Shown piece after piece: positions 48,447-62,300 of a stretch of 64,000 nt of DNA. A program made the position numbers and the translations under genes. Position 1 is the first letter of the stretch, and every line of letters starts with the position of its first letter. This stretch comes from Tubulanus polymorphus. Taxonomy: Eukaryota > Nemertea > Palaeonemertea > Tubulaniformes > Tubulanidae. The stretch spans positions 372,001 through 436,000 of the forward strand of contig NC_134036.1 in NCBI RefSeq assembly GCF_964204645.1, in the 5' to 3' direction. The notes beneath the pieces were generated by a model. The model saw only the letters and a list, made by a program, of their open reading frames with translations. It did not search any database and was not told the origin of the DNA.

Positions 48447-51400
48447 ATGAGATTTTATCATTTTAAAGGGCACAGGGTTGGATTACCAGAGGATTATGAG
48501 TGGAAATGTATTAAAAATCAGATTTGGCAACTGGTAAGTTCTGAGTTCAATCTTAGACCTCATGTTGTTGTTCGATGTATTTTTGATAACTCGTGGTTAC
48601 ATTCATGTGCTCACACTCCTCTCCCTCTCTCTATCTCTGAAGAGAGTGATGTTTGCTTCCAATCCCATCTCATGGATACTACACAAACAGATAAAACTAT
48701 TAATGTTATTTCTCTGGTAACAGTTTTCTGAGATTGTGAATGAATGTTTGGAGGTGTGTTTGTGTGTGGGGGAGATGTTGGTGGTGCACTGGGGATGTTA
48801 TTCCTTATCATAATACGTGTTACAGAATAAACAGACAAGATTTTACAAATAACCAGTTGAAAAAAATGATATCTATTATTTTCGATTTTTATCCCAGACA
48901 CAAGCCAGTAAAAACCACTGCTTTCAGGGGTTACACAGAAATTTAAAAAACCATTTTCTATTCTTATCCCTGAAATGAAATTCGTTCTATTAATTCCATG
49001 TTTGATTATGCTGTATTTTTAGGGAGGAGGTGACCGGTTTATTTGGGAGACGCACCACGTGACGTTGAATAGGGTCGCCGGGTTTGGTTTCGGTATTGCG
49101 GTTAGCGGTGGTAAAGACAGTCCACACTTCACCAGCGGAGACCCTTCCATAGCTATATCCGATGTGCTAAAAGCCGGCCCGGCTGAAGGCAAACTACAGT
49201 AAGTCAAATCATCTTTATATTTGAAATTCATTAAATTGCGATTTTATCATAGGTTCACTGAACGGATCTTGTGGATTAGGGAATTCTGACTGTTATCGTG
49301 AAAATCAGGGAATTTGAATTTTTGGTGTCTATCTAGCTCTTGCTGGTGATGAGTGGCAAAAGGAACCTCCTAATAAGCAGAAACAGCCCTCACTGAGGGT
49401 ACCTTATAATCTAAACAGAGAATTCTTATTATTAATCACGAAATGTTTTAAATAATGAAATGTGTTTATTTTCTAGTATCAATGATCGTGTGATATCTGT
49501 GAATAACGTGCCTTTAGATAATGTCGACCACGCGTACGCTATCTCATTACTGAAAGAATCTGGAAACACCGTTAATTTAGTAAGTACAATCAAAGAAATA
49601 TCTTAAATCTTTGAGATTGAAAAGTGGGTTCTAAAACCGGGTTCTTATGTTATTCGCAGGTTGTTAGTAGGAAACTAATGATAGGAAACAATGAACCGAC
49701 TCCGGAACCAGTCAAAGTGACGTTAAACAAGAAAAATAAAAAAGATGGTAGGTTACTTGAAAAACTGAGAGAAATCCCACAATAGATTCAGCCAAAAATG
49801 AAAACTTCTATATTAAAATGATATCTATACATTTGAGCAATGTTTTTGCTAAATACTAATAGCCATCATCAGGTGTACTTTTCATTTTTGGCTGAATTCA
49901 TTATGGGATTTCTCACGTTATTCATCATACACGGATATTGTGTGCATCTTCTCGAGTGAAAAATCCCGAAAATTCACAATTTTTGAGTTTTAAATCTTGA
50001 ATCTTTTCCGTCGCTTAATTTCGAATCTGATTCTGATTTTTGTAGAATATGGAATCGTTCTCGGTTGTAAACTCTACGTCAAAGAGATCACGGGGAATAG
50101 TCTTGCCGCTCAGGACGGCGGACTAAAAGAGGGCGACACCGTACTGAAAATTAACAACGCAACAGCCGAGAATCTGTCGCTGACGGAAGCGATGAAAATC
50201 ATCGAGAAATCGAAGGATAAATTGAATTTGATGATTTCGAAATCGACGAAAACTTCGCCACTCGACATTAAACATAAAAAACAAAACAGTGAACCGACTA
50301 TAGATAGTGAGTAACTCAGCCACTAGAGGGCTCTTTATAATAATCATATCAATCTTCAATATGAAATATGTTAATGTCCTCTACATATCAATAAATACTT
50401 GTATTTAAAAAATGAATGCTTGTTATTTTCAGATTTCAATTTCCCGAAATCCGAAGCTCGACAATTCACGCCTAAACTCGATAACACGGAGAGGGGAGTC
50501 GGGAGAGCCGGTACGCAGTACGGTGCTGCCCCCTATGCCGATCGACATTATAACCAGACGTATGAAGCTAATTCAGATGGAGGCTCGGGGTCGCCGTACG
50601 AGGAACCCCCTCCACGTCCCCCGCTGCCGGATATGGATATAAAAGCTGGTACGTTTCATTGCATCCAATATCTGATCATATTCCGGGAATATCTTATCTG
50701 AAATGTTTGAAATATTCAAATCTTACAGAACCTCCGCCGAGGCCTCCGACTCCGGGCAAAGAAGCGTCTCATCCGGCGTACCGCGGTCATCCTAGTCACA
50801 TCGCAGCGCCATCTAGCTATAAATCGGTGAACAATAATGAACTACCAGCCCCGTCGGTTAGACAGCATAGCTTGTAAGTATTAATCCCTATCGAGTATAA
50901 ACAGTGTTCATCGCTCAAATTGAGTTTGAAATTAATTATTCTCATTCAGGATTCGTCAAATCAACTCCCCTTTCTGTAGGTAATGTATATAAATGTTTTA
51001 TGTGGCAATTTTGTGCATTTTTGCTCGGGTAATTTTTCCTGAAAAGAACGACGATTTGGCTTTTCTGCAAATCTTTTTTCGCTTTAAAATTCATCGAAAT
51101 TCTTTTGAAAATGGAATAAGCCTTTTGAGATATCTTTCTTGTTGATAAATGAAAGCAATTTAGAGCAGATGATTAAAGAGTTGCTATACATCACTGAGTT
51201 GTGTCTATTCACTGATGTAAACAGTATTTAGCATGATCTACCATTACGATATTTTATGGTCTTGAAATCCCTTTCACAGATGTGTCTCTTTCACCTCCAT
51301 CAGTTACCGGGTTGTCACAGAACTATATTGTATGTTCTCTATCATTAATCAGTTTTCACAAAATGCCTTTGGTTGAAGTTTGGTTTTTCTGGGCTCTGGT

Positions 51401-54400
51401 TCTCGGTAAAAACTAAAGATCATCAAAACAATATTTCTAATGTAACATTTTTTTGTCTCTTACAGTCCGGAACCTCGGCAGGTGTCTTTCTACAAAGAAG
51501 ATTCTAATGTTGGTATCAGACTCGCTGGTGGCAATGCTGTGGGTATTTATATAGCGACAGTACAGCCCGGTAGCCCAGCTCACGAACAGGGCTTGAAAGA
51601 GGGAGATTTATTGTTACAAGTAAGTCGAGTAGATTCTAACTCGGGAAACCTCCATCGCTACTGTAGCAATCGAGGATTCCACTTATGGCAAGCGAGGATC
51701 TCTTGTAGTTACTCAATCTTTTCTCTTATGAAATCCGCTCAATTCATCGTATTCAACATGCGTCTGTTTTCTGTTTAGGTGAATAATGTAGATATGAGAG
51801 GTAAAACTCGAGAAGAGGCCGTGCTGTTGTTACTGAGTTTAAATACACAAATAAACCTGATCGTTCAGCATCGTAGAGAGGATTACGATCGATATATTCA
51901 TAGCAGCGAGTTCGGTGATTCATTTTACATCAGGTAGGGGGCGCTAGCAATCAAGTGTGATTAAATACTATTTTTTGTAATGTGCTAAATGGATATTGTT
52001 TGAATTTTGTGCAGGACTCATTTCACGCACACGGATACTGAGAATGGTTTGATACAGTTCGGTATCGGAGATGTATTCCACGTTACTGATACATTACACA
52101 ACGGAGTTGTCGGCTCGTGGCAGGCTGTGAGAATAGGAGGCAATAATCAGGAAACACAAAAAGGAATCATTCCTAATAAAAACAGGTTCGTCGAAAAAAA
52201 ATGCTATCAAATACCATGATACATCACAGAAAAGATTTTGAAATGATTCCTTGAGCTAGACGTGTTTATTTGACTATATCCTAATTGTCATCTTCAGGAA
52301 TACTGTATTCCTTGAGCTAGTGTAGTTTATTCGACTATCCTGATCTTCAGGAATACTAGTGTTAAAGCAAAATAAGAGATTTATATGCAATCCAGAATAT
52401 AAAGAGACAAATTAGATAATTAAATATGATACAACCTTGGCCTGATATACAGCATAAGCATGTTCTCAACTGAAGTTGGATGGTTAGATTGATAAACTAT
52501 GTTTGAATTGTTTTTCTAGAGCGGAACAGTTGGCTCTTGCTCAACGTCAGAAAGCAAGTACGACCGAGGATAGCAAAGAGACTCAACCGAAACGCGGATT
52601 TTTCTTCAGAAGGAAGAGTGCCAGACGTACTAAGTCGTTGAGTAAAGAGCACTGGGAAGAGTTGATATTCTGTAAGTATCAGTACAGCGCCATCTAGATT
52701 TAAACTGTGTAATTAACAATGTTAGTAAAAGAGTGTTGTTGTAATTTTTGTGATTTAGCTAAATTCAATGGTGAGTTAGTGAACGCAGCCTTTCTCCTCC
52801 CTCCCTCCTCTATCTATATAGAGTTGCACTGCATGATATATCTTGAAGCTACGAACAAAATATGTATCAAATCATCTATTTCTGTAAAATATTTATCAAT
52901 ATTTCTTTCCTCTGGAGTGCTAGAGGGGATCAGTCTGTCTGGAGTGGTACTTAACTATCAGGGAGATCAGTCTGTCTAGAGTGCTTCTATCAGAGCTCAG
53001 TCTATCTGAAGTGCTAATATTAGGGGAACAGTCTATCTGAAGTGCTACTATTAGGGGAACAGTCTATCATGTAATATATTTCACCACTGTACTAGCTGCC
53101 TGTCTTACTAGCTACATTTCAGAACCTATCATCAAATATAGTTGATTCAATGCTCAAATATTCCAAAAACTTAATCACTTTCATTTAAAGACTACAATAC
53201 ATTCTGAACCTTGTGAATATTTATGTTGAATATTTTCTACTCTATTTTCAGCGAATCCAGTCTCGAAATTCCCTGCATATGAAAGAGTTTTATTACGACA
53301 AGGTATTGAATCTCACTGTCGCTAAAACCGTATGAAAAACTTCAAAATTAATTTCTCGAATAAAACAACTTGATCGCTGTTTCTAATTTTAGCGAATTTC
53401 GTGCGACCCGTTGTGATTTACGGAGCTATTGCCGATGTTGCCAGGGAACGATTATTAAAAACAAGTCCTAAATATATGTCTCCACGTAAGTGTTCACTGA
53501 TCACATTTGAATAATGAAAGGGTTTGCTGCAAAATAACAGAAACTGATGATGATGAATTCTAATGAACTGTTTATACTCGGTATTTCAGAAGCTGATCAG
53601 CAGGGTAATAACCCGGGTATCATAAAGCTAGGTTCCATTCGTGAGATAATGGACCTCGATCGTCACGCGTTACTAGACGTTACCCCTAACGCCGTGGATC
53701 GATTAAACTACGCCGGTTACTACCCGATCGTCGTTTATCTGAAGGCAGACGGAAAAAATATGATTAAAGAATTGAGGCATAAATTCGTGAAGGGTTCGCC
53801 GAAAAGTTCGAAGAAACTTTATGAGCAGTCGGTCAGATTGGAACAGGTTTACGGTCATTTATTTACTGGTAAGTTATATTGCTGGATCTGGTTCCAAAGT
53901 GTTGAGTGAACTCTCAAGTTAAATGATTCCAAATGATTAAAAAATGATTTTTAAAAATTTAATCAAGTTAAATGATTTTCAACGAGTTAACTCTTAACTT
54001 ACAAGGAACTGCATCATTGTTCCACAGACTGACTAAGATAAATCACAAAGTGTTCCATAGGAAAATTTGCAAATTATTGAGATATTTATTTTCTGTAGTT
54101 TAAATTCATCCCATTCTTGATTTAGAATTTCTTAAAAATTTTGTATTTTGTCATGAATTTCTAGGTGTTATTCCTTTGACTTCAACGAACGACGACTGGT
54201 TTGAAAAAGTGAAACAACTGATTGAAAACAGTCAAGGTCAGGCGATTTGGATGTCGGAAGACGATCAAATGGACGCGGCCAATCAGGATGACTTCCTGTT
54301 CCCGATGTCGACTACCGATCGTCATAGTTACGCGTCGTCGCCGGAGTCTGAGCTGGAATCTGCTGCGGCGTTGACGCTAAGACATCACAGCACGGCGACG

Positions 54401-57400
54401 CCCGGATCACCTCAATATCCGGCTTACGAGAGGAAGAAAATATCGAGGACAACTTCAGATCCGAGCTTAGCGACGAAAACCGCGGTAGCAAATCATCCAA
54501 TAGCTGATTATAGGAAGGTGCGTTAAACTGACTCTTAGTGGTGCCATCTGGTTGTATTTACCAGTATTCTATTAATAATGATCTGTTCTATTTTGATATT
54601 TATAGAGTGCGTATGAACCTGGTCAGTCGTACCCGTCGTCTCAAACACACCCGGCGTATTACGAACCCAACAATGATGACGTCTTCCAACGCGATCCGGC
54701 GAACGCGTTGCCTGGCGACCGGTATTACAACAATACGCAGTTCACACACCGCAGTTTACCTCGCGATGCGCGAGCTCAAATAGATCCGTACGCAACACTG
54801 ACACCTAGTGAGCGTTTACGGTACCAACAACAGACTAATGGTCAAGGTAAGGGAAGAATGAAAGATGGATGAATATTCTTATGAATTTCATCAAATTGTG
54901 ATATTTCTAATTCCGTGTCTGTTATTATTTTAGTTGATCCATATGGAATGACGTATCAACCTCCAGTTCCACCTAAACCTCAAATATCTTACAATTCATC
55001 TGCAGCAGCGGTATATCGTGTAGAGGGGCCCTCTAGCGGTGACTGGGAACAACGCACATTCGAAAATAAGGTAGGACATGTTTTCTCTATCAGAATGCGA
55101 CGAACAAGATGTTCATCAAAAAAAAAAAATTTCAATTTATTTCATATTTTGCATGATAAAGAAAGTAAGCATGAACACAGTAAACAATGGTTTGGAACTA
55201 TGAAACAGTAAACTCAGTATTTTCATCCTCAAAACCATGAAACTGATTTACGAAGATAGATATAATAGGGCATACAAGCATATTTTGATGATAGTTCTAC
55301 CTTGTGCAAGTCTTATTCGTGACACATATTTGGCTGGTGACGACCTACGTTTGATAACTGCTCAGGGGCCGGTTCCATAGTCAAGACTTAAGACCAAAAG
55401 TGGTCTTAAATCTTAAGAATGATCTTAAGTTGTTAGATTGGCTATAGAACTAAGTTTGTCTTAGACCGGTCTTAAGTCTATGGAACCGGACCCAGTAGTG
55501 TACTGTGTTCAGTTTATTTCTGCATGATTTCCTCAAACTGAGGCGTTTTTATTTAATTTTCGATTCTAGATGAACGCTGAAACTCACAGTTCCAGCAGCG
55601 ATTCTTACTCTAAATACACGTCGAACCCTGCGAATAAACACGATGATTCGAAACTACGCGAGAAATTCGGCATGATTCCCGGAATTCCACCACCTCCTCC
55701 GAATCGTAACACGTCATCGGGGGATGCGTATAAATACACTCGTAGTACGGCTAATCCGTATAACCGCGTAAATCGGTCGAACGTCGATAAAGCGAAGTTG
55801 AACGATTTGAGTCGGCCGTTGGTCGCGCCGAAACCGGCTTCGAGATCGAAGTCTGAATCGACTCTCGATCCGGTTCGACCGGACCCATCTTTAAAACCGT
55901 TCTTAACGGCGCCGTCGATGTTTCCGGACGACGATTCTAAATTAAAACAGCGCAGTATGCCTGACATCGATAGATACAACGCGATGAGATATACAGAGCC
56001 ACCTGGTGGTCATACAGCCAGGTAAGATTCATTCGACTTCACGCATTATTTCACAATTTCTAAATGAAGGAAGTCAATTTGAATGACATTGATGTGTTTT
56101 ACCTATTTGTAGACAAGATGATAGTGGAAGGTCCTATGATAATGACTCCTATATGGACCCTTACAATCGGCAAATCTCCAGAGCCAGGTAATTATTCGAC
56201 TATTCAATGTTTGTAGATGTGGTCTGTTCTGTTCTGTTCTGTCTTCTAATATCAGTGTAAATGTGAACTTTAGGGCTCGCAGCGCCGGAGAGACGACCTC
56301 TGATACGCATCAAGGTCGTATACGCCATAGTTTCGGTTCGCATCAACCCGCCACCAGGGCGGCGTTGTACGGTGATAATAGGCGTCATAGTTACTCGAAT
56401 AGGTACCTGACTCTAACAGTAGTTTAGTCTGCTATGGGAAATAATATTTATGATATATCAACCCTTGAAAAGCTTTAGAAACTAAAACTCATTATACTCT
56501 ACTCTAATGACTAGCTATGATATATTTCTGTAATACAATATTCTTTCTGAGTTGGTGCTGAATATTGGCATACCCCTGTATCATACTATCTCACTGTACG
56601 CTTTTAGTATTAACCTTTGCATAATTCTGGGTTAGAGATGCAAACTTTCATTTGCTAGTTCCACTCCAGGTCAACAGCATTTTTCTAAGCTAACCTGGGG
56701 CCAGTTACTCAAAGGTTTGTTTGGTGGACAAATACCATGGTTATGATGTGAATTCATTTGTCACTATGTCAACTATCCACTGGTTAACTCTAACTAACTT
56801 CTTTTGGTTAAATCTGCAGCCTCTGACCATTAAACCCATATCTATTATGTCTACAAGACACATCTTTGTAGATTAAGAAAAATTATTTCTAAAACTATTT
56901 AATCAAAAGGAAATTAATACTCTACAATGATTCGAATTTTGACTATAACCATGTTTATCATTTGTTCAGGTCTGCGTCACGAGAACGTTTACCAATAGAT
57001 GGCGCTCCGCCTAAACCGGTATCGCATCACGATATGAAGGATATGGATGATCTGAATGGACAGACGGTGGTCGCGACGGCTCAGGGCATGTTCGATTATA
57101 ACGGAGGGGTCCTCGAATCTAGAGAAACTGGTAAGATTTATATACTTCACCTAAATTCTGAAATTGTTCATTGATTTGACGAGAATGATTTAGTATGGTA
57201 TTGTTGTTATTTTGTAGGAGTCAGTATTCACATACCTAAAGGTGCTATACCACGCGGTGTAAATCAAGAGGTTTACTTTAAAGTTTGTCAGGATAATAAC
57301 ATTTTACCTCCACTCGATAAAACTAAAGGTATGAATTACATTAATTTCAACGATTGATTTATCAATTAAAAATCGGATCATAACTTCATTCGTAAATTAT

Positions 57401-58131
57401 CTACAAACCCATGAAGAGGGAGTGTACAAAAAATCGTCCACTTCTTCCTACATTGGAACCATGTTACAGCAAACTTCAAGGGACCAGAAAATCCCAGTTT
57501 CACAAAAAAGTTTGATTCAAATTTCTGATGTAATCGCCATTGATTACTTCGTATTTTCAATGAGGACAACAATTAATAACCGTTTTAGGCTTAAATTTTT
57601 TTCGTGAGACTGGTTCGTTATAACCAATAATATCAAATTTTTCTTATTTTGGACGAAATTCTATACTTGTTGTATCCGATGAACCGTTGTATCTGAGTTC
57701 GTTATAACAAGGTTCCACTGTATTAACTTATTGGTTGGTATTCCTTAATTCATGCGGGTTAACAAAATCTGCAGCAACCTTACCATAAAACTCAAATCTA
57801 TTTTATTTAATTCCTATGACCATGCCTACTTAATCGATGACCCCTACCTTTCTATCTTTAATCATATCTTCCTTTATTTTCAGGTGAAACCCTTTTGAGT
57901 CCGCTCGTGATGTGTGGTCCGCACGGACTGCAATTCAAACAGCCCGTAGAGTTAAGGTTACCGCATTGCGCCTCGATGAATCCCGACAGTTGGTCATTTT
58001 CCCTGAAATCAAGCGACTCACCGACCGGTCAACCGACGCACTGGAAAAACATGACCCTCGCCGGTATCGACGGCGTAGCTCAAGGTCGCGTGGAGAAAAA
58101 CAGCGTCGTCGTAATGGTCGATCATTTTTGA
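48447..58131 (+). CDS. TJP1: ZO-1/TJP-type MAGUK junction scaffold (common body plus proximal first exon)
   Basis: Scaffold linking junctional membrane proteins to actin at epithelial cell contacts. Proximal first exon 48447-48533 (29 codons, phase 0, GTAAGT), then 49023-49198, 49477-49579, 49660-49747, 50046-50306, 50433-50648, 50729-50873, 51466-51619, 51779-51933, 52015-52185, 52520-52671, 53252-53302, 53393-53485, 53590-53868, 54165-54517, 54606-54846, 54934-55070, 55570-56021, 56113-56187, 56274-56402, 56970-57130, 57218-57328, 57884-58131. The common part is 3951 nt (1316 residues). Domains in order: PDZ1 ([11 protein letters not shown]), PDZ2 ([14 protein letters not shown]), two EPPPRPP proline motifs, PDZ3 ([16 protein letters not shown]), SH3 (52015-52185), GUK ([16 protein letters not shown]), a disordered region, and ZU5 ending SVVVMVDHF. 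The IWETHHVTL start of PDZ1 and the ZU5 mark ZO-1 rather than ZO-2/3; invertebrates usually have one ZO gene, so the symbol means the family. Each intron keeps phase. Confidence 0.93.
49768..49962 (-). mobile_element. Foldback element with a decayed hammerhead-like core
   Basis: Inverted ends of about 35 bp (GAGAAATCCCACAATAGATT.. at 49770-49806 and its partner at 49880-49915) flank a minus-strand CTGATGATGGCTA core whose second half has decayed. The same flank words (GGGATTTCTC, CATACACGGATATTGTGT) accompany the 23700 copy (23790-23835), so both belong to one dispersed family. It lies in a ZO intron. Confidence 0.6.
52915..53072. repeat. About 40-bp tandem repeat in a ZO intron
   Basis: About four to five degenerate units carrying CAGTCT(G/A)TCTGGAGTGCT(A/T) and ATTAGGGGAACAGTCTATC, between the exons at 52520 and 53252. 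Confidence 0.75.
53881..54010. mobile_element. Family F repeat (diverged)
   Basis: GGATCTGGTTCCAAAGTGTT then CGAGTTAACTCTTAACTTAC and GGAACTGC. ZO intron. Confidence 0.5.
55364..55494. mobile_element. Family A foldback (best preserved)
   Basis: GGGGCCGGTTCCATAGTCAA to GTCTATGGAACCGGACCC; the whole unit folds back with GACTTAAGACC arms. ZO intron. Confidence 0.8.
56696..56825. mobile_element. Family B foldback
   Basis: GGGGCCAGTTACTCAAAGGT on the left, AACTATCCACTGGTTAACTC inside, degraded right end. ZO intron. Confidence 0.6.
57612..57722. mobile_element. TIR remnant (GTTCGTTATAAC / GTTATAACAAGGTTCCACTG)
   Basis: GGTTCGTTATAACCAATAAT on the left and TTCGTTATAACAAGGTTCCA on the right in a ZO intron; ends akin to the 23129 element. 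Confidence 0.45.
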
Positions 58132-59369
58132 AACTCGACCGATGATAATGTGATGCATTTATCGCCAAATTTAAAAAGAGGATAGAATTTGGATAAAGTG
58201 ACTGATAAGATTTGACAATTGGGAAAAACTTTGAGATCATGAAACCAAAATAAACGTGTAAAAAATGTGTACGATGAACTATAAATAGCCCTTTACTGTA
58301 CATAGTTTACAGGTGAACCCTGAAAATGGAGGGATCTGTAATCAGTTTATGTATAAGATTTTTTCTACTTGTTAAATCTAAATTCCGAGTCTTACTTATT
58401 ATTGTTATTCCATTTGAAAATAAAAAACATATCAACTTCTATTTATTAGGAATTCTATCTGGTTGAAGTGAAGCATTTATTGATTAATTTCAATAAACTT
58501 AGAGACTTCAAATGATATAGAATTCATACCTAATTAAAAGTGATTTAATTCTGGTCTCTCTTTGTGTTTTGTAATATTTCAGTTGAAATGTATATTATTA
58601 ATATATAATTATTTAAGCTAATAATAAAGTTATCAATTAATATTAAATTTGAGTTTAATTTGTACTGGTTTCGTCCCCTCAGAAGTGATCAGTAGACAAC
58701 AGTCTGTATTTCTAAAATAAATAGAACTTTTTTATTCAACAAAAACAAAAGAAACAGAACACGCAAAAAGACATTTAACATTTTGTACTCAAACAATCTG
58801 CATAAGGTATTTCCTTATCATAGAACTCATTTACAGAATGTTTTTACCTGGAACTCTTGAAAAACAGTTAACTTTAAAACAGTAATATTCAAATAATATA
58901 ATCTCTTGAGATTGATTGCACAAATTGATACTAGATACACAGTCTGCATACAGTATTTTGTATTAACTTAACAATAGTAAAGACACTTTTAACAGAATGT
59001 ATTCTCTTAAATTGTGATAAACCACTTTATATAATATGTGATGAATAACATTAACAGTGATAATAATATTGCATAATAGAGATTAAACACAATCAAATAT
59101 AAAGTAAAACTATCATTTGAATAATCGCTCTCTCTTGAAGAAAAAAATTACTTGTTCAAAATGATACATAGAGCCTCAATGGATACTCGGGGGCAACTCC
59201 TATATAATAGATGAAATCTTTAAACTACATATGAAAACTTCAACTGAAAATATATGTTGATTGCACAAGATTGTAGGAGACCACGAACAAATTAACAATA
59301 ACAATTACGAGGAGAAAGGGAGAGATTGACACTATATAACAATACTTCATGAAATAACAGTTATTGAAG
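58132..59369. other. Convergent 3' UTRs of ZO and PRDM9-like genes
   Basis: The stop codons are about 1.2 kb apart. A plus-strand AATAAA at 58419-58424 suits ZO; a later plus-strand AATAAA is at about 58621. A minus-strand AATAAA (TTTATT at 58731-58736) suits the PRDM9-like transcript. The DNA is very AT-rich with no other gene. Confidence 0.6.
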
Positions 59370-62300
59370 TTACACAGAATGTTTGGTTTTTTTATGGTAA
59401 TATAGACCAGCGCGTTGAGTGAATGATTGATCACATAAATCACAATGATATGGCTTTTCACCACTGTGCAGTTTCATATGTGTCTGTAGATTACTACTCC
59501 GAGTAAATCTCATACCGCATATACTACATACATATGGCTTTTCGCCTGTGTGTATTCTCATATGTGTCTGAAGATTACCGCTATCGTTGTATGATTTATC
59601 ACATATTGAACATCTATATGGCTTCTCTCCACTGTGAATTCTAAAGTGTCTCTTTAAATTACCATTGTGAGTGAAAGTTTTTCCACATACATTACACTCA
59701 AACTGTTTTATCCCTGTATGGACACTAATGTGTGTCTGTAAATTACCATTGTGAGTGAAAGTTTTTCCACATACATTACACTCAAACTGTTTTATCCCTG
59801 TATGGACACTAATGTGTCTTCTCAGATCGGCGGCTCTACTAAATGTCTTACTACAAACTCCACATGTTTTTTGTTGTTCATCAGTTTTTTGCAGTTTAAT
59901 GTAAATTTGATCGGCTACTTTACGAACCTCGGCGGGGTCGGCGTCCGGGTGTTTCCGACGGATGTGTTCCATCAGTGTATTGGCCGTACTCAACGCTGGC
60001 CAGATGCAAAACGGACAACGATATTTATCGGCTAGAAAAAGAAAAACATCAATTTAGACTCTTTATTTGAGGCAAAATTGAGAAAATTGGATGAATTAAT
60101 TGGTACCTTGAACCGGTGAAATGTTGAGTGTCGAAGATTTGATTTCGCCGAGCGGTTTAATTTCCATATTCTTGGGTCGATTTTTCGAGATGATTTTCAT
60201 CGTTGTTTTCACGGTTTTATCGCGTGACGATTTCCCCCAAGCTTTCGATTTACAGTCGATACCGATTTCCTTCGCGTAATCTTCGCCGTACCAAACCAAC
60301 AGTTCACGACCTTTAAAACAATTTCATACGAAAAATGATTCTTTTCGATCTTAAAATGATAATGTTATCTATTTTAATGGTATAGATAGAATCTAATGAT
60401 TCTAGCTGATGACGAAATGGCAGATTATCGCGAAGAAACTTTTCCTACCGGGATTAATGTGTTTGATAGTTCTATAGTAGATTTCTCCGTTATATTGAAA
60501 CGCTTCTAGATTCTGTTCTTCCTCGTTTCGCGCGCAATTCACAAATCTCATCCAGTTTGATAAACTCACGTCACTGGCATCGATGAAATGATGTGGTTTA
60601 CCGTCTCGACAAATCTGTAAAATAACGAGGTAAAACTGCGCATGAATCACGAGAGACAAGTAAGATGTAAATCCCACAATCACGAGATCGAAAAAGTTAT
60701 TTAAAAGATTTTTTTCGAAATTTTTTGAAAACCCAAAATTTCGGAAACCCAAATTTTCGGTTTGATGCTAAAAACCATTTTCAAGGAATGAACTTGGGAT
60801 TTACATTTTAAATCTGTAAAATACAAATTCAAAATTCTCACCTAAGTTCAGTAAACCCTGCACATCATTGAGACCAATGAAAATAATCCATGTCAACAAA
60901 ACCCACTCAATAATCTGGTAAACTATTTGAAATCATGGATCTTGATTTTACTTACGAGCCAGGCGTAACCAGATTTATGAACCTCCATTTCGTCGTAGCG
61001 TGATCGCAGTTCTCCTTCGTACGGTCCGAATCTAAGACCAGTTAACAGCAGTTTATCGGTAAACACACCTCTTCCAGCTCGCGGTATTTTCGATTTCTTC
61101 ACCATTAAACCGTCGGGTACCGTCTCAAACGCTCTATCGGGTTTTCCCTTCGGCACCTGTGAAATAAATTCAATCTCTTCTTCATTTCTTGTTTCTATTT
61201 TCAAATGATTTTGAAAAATCTCTTCATACAAATTACTTTCGAGTCGTTGATTATGATGAATTTTCCGTGTTCCTCGCAACCATCCAGATATTCTTGATTA
61301 CAAATTTCACAAACTAAAAAATATTCCACAAATGAACAATATGACGCTGGGATCAGGGAGATCAAAGGGGTTGATCTCTGAACACTTACATATAAACTTG
61401 TCATCCTCGGGCATTTCTAGTTCGGAATAATTTTTGCGCGCGATGTTACGTTGCGGCCGGTTTGATATTGGTTCCGTCTCATACAGTTCACAAAGGGGAA
61501 GCTGAAAATAAATTTGGTTACAATTCAATTGACTCCATACCCAAACTAGATGCCGTATTAGATATAAAACTCACTTGAACTCTGGGTCGTTTAGTCTGAG
61601 GTGCCGGTTTATGTTGCCCTAGAATTGAAGACAATCCCATTAATAATCCCTTCAGATATTGCAGTAGTCACGAGGTGTCTATTTTGCTCTTACTGGGCGG
61701 CACGAGGGGTTTGAAAATGTTAGCCATCGGTTCTGGTTTAGGCTTCGCGTTCCACTCCTTGTCGGGATCATCTTCTTCGTCGTCTTCTTCGACAGTTCTT
61801 CTTTTTTCTTTCTTGTAACGTTTCAGCATGAAATCAGGTTTTCTGGCCGGAATTCCTGGAATCATATTTAGAATTCATTTTAAAAGTTATTTATGGCCCG
61901 TATCCAAGCCTTGCAACTAGACCAGTTTGAATAGATTCATTTAAATCTAGACAATTTTCTTAAAGAGTTTGGGGTATCCTTCACTGATGAGTAGGATCAC
62001 AGCTTATAGAGCACTGAGACTGGAGACTGTCGACACCATTTCTAGAACTGCATGAAGGAACTTGAGTCGACTCAATATCAACTCTGGCCAGTCAGCTTTT
62101 CATCTTTTGATCTTAAAATAGGGATTGACCCTGTGATTTATTTGATTGGTAAATTTCGTTTGATTTTTTGATTTGGTGTCCCTTACAAACCCACCACACC
62201 TGCCGGGAAAGAAACAGGGGGTTTGATTTTGAAATCGGAAATCGAAGTACAAATATAGTTGTGTGATCGGCGGTCGAGTTCACAGAATTTTTTGTTTAAA

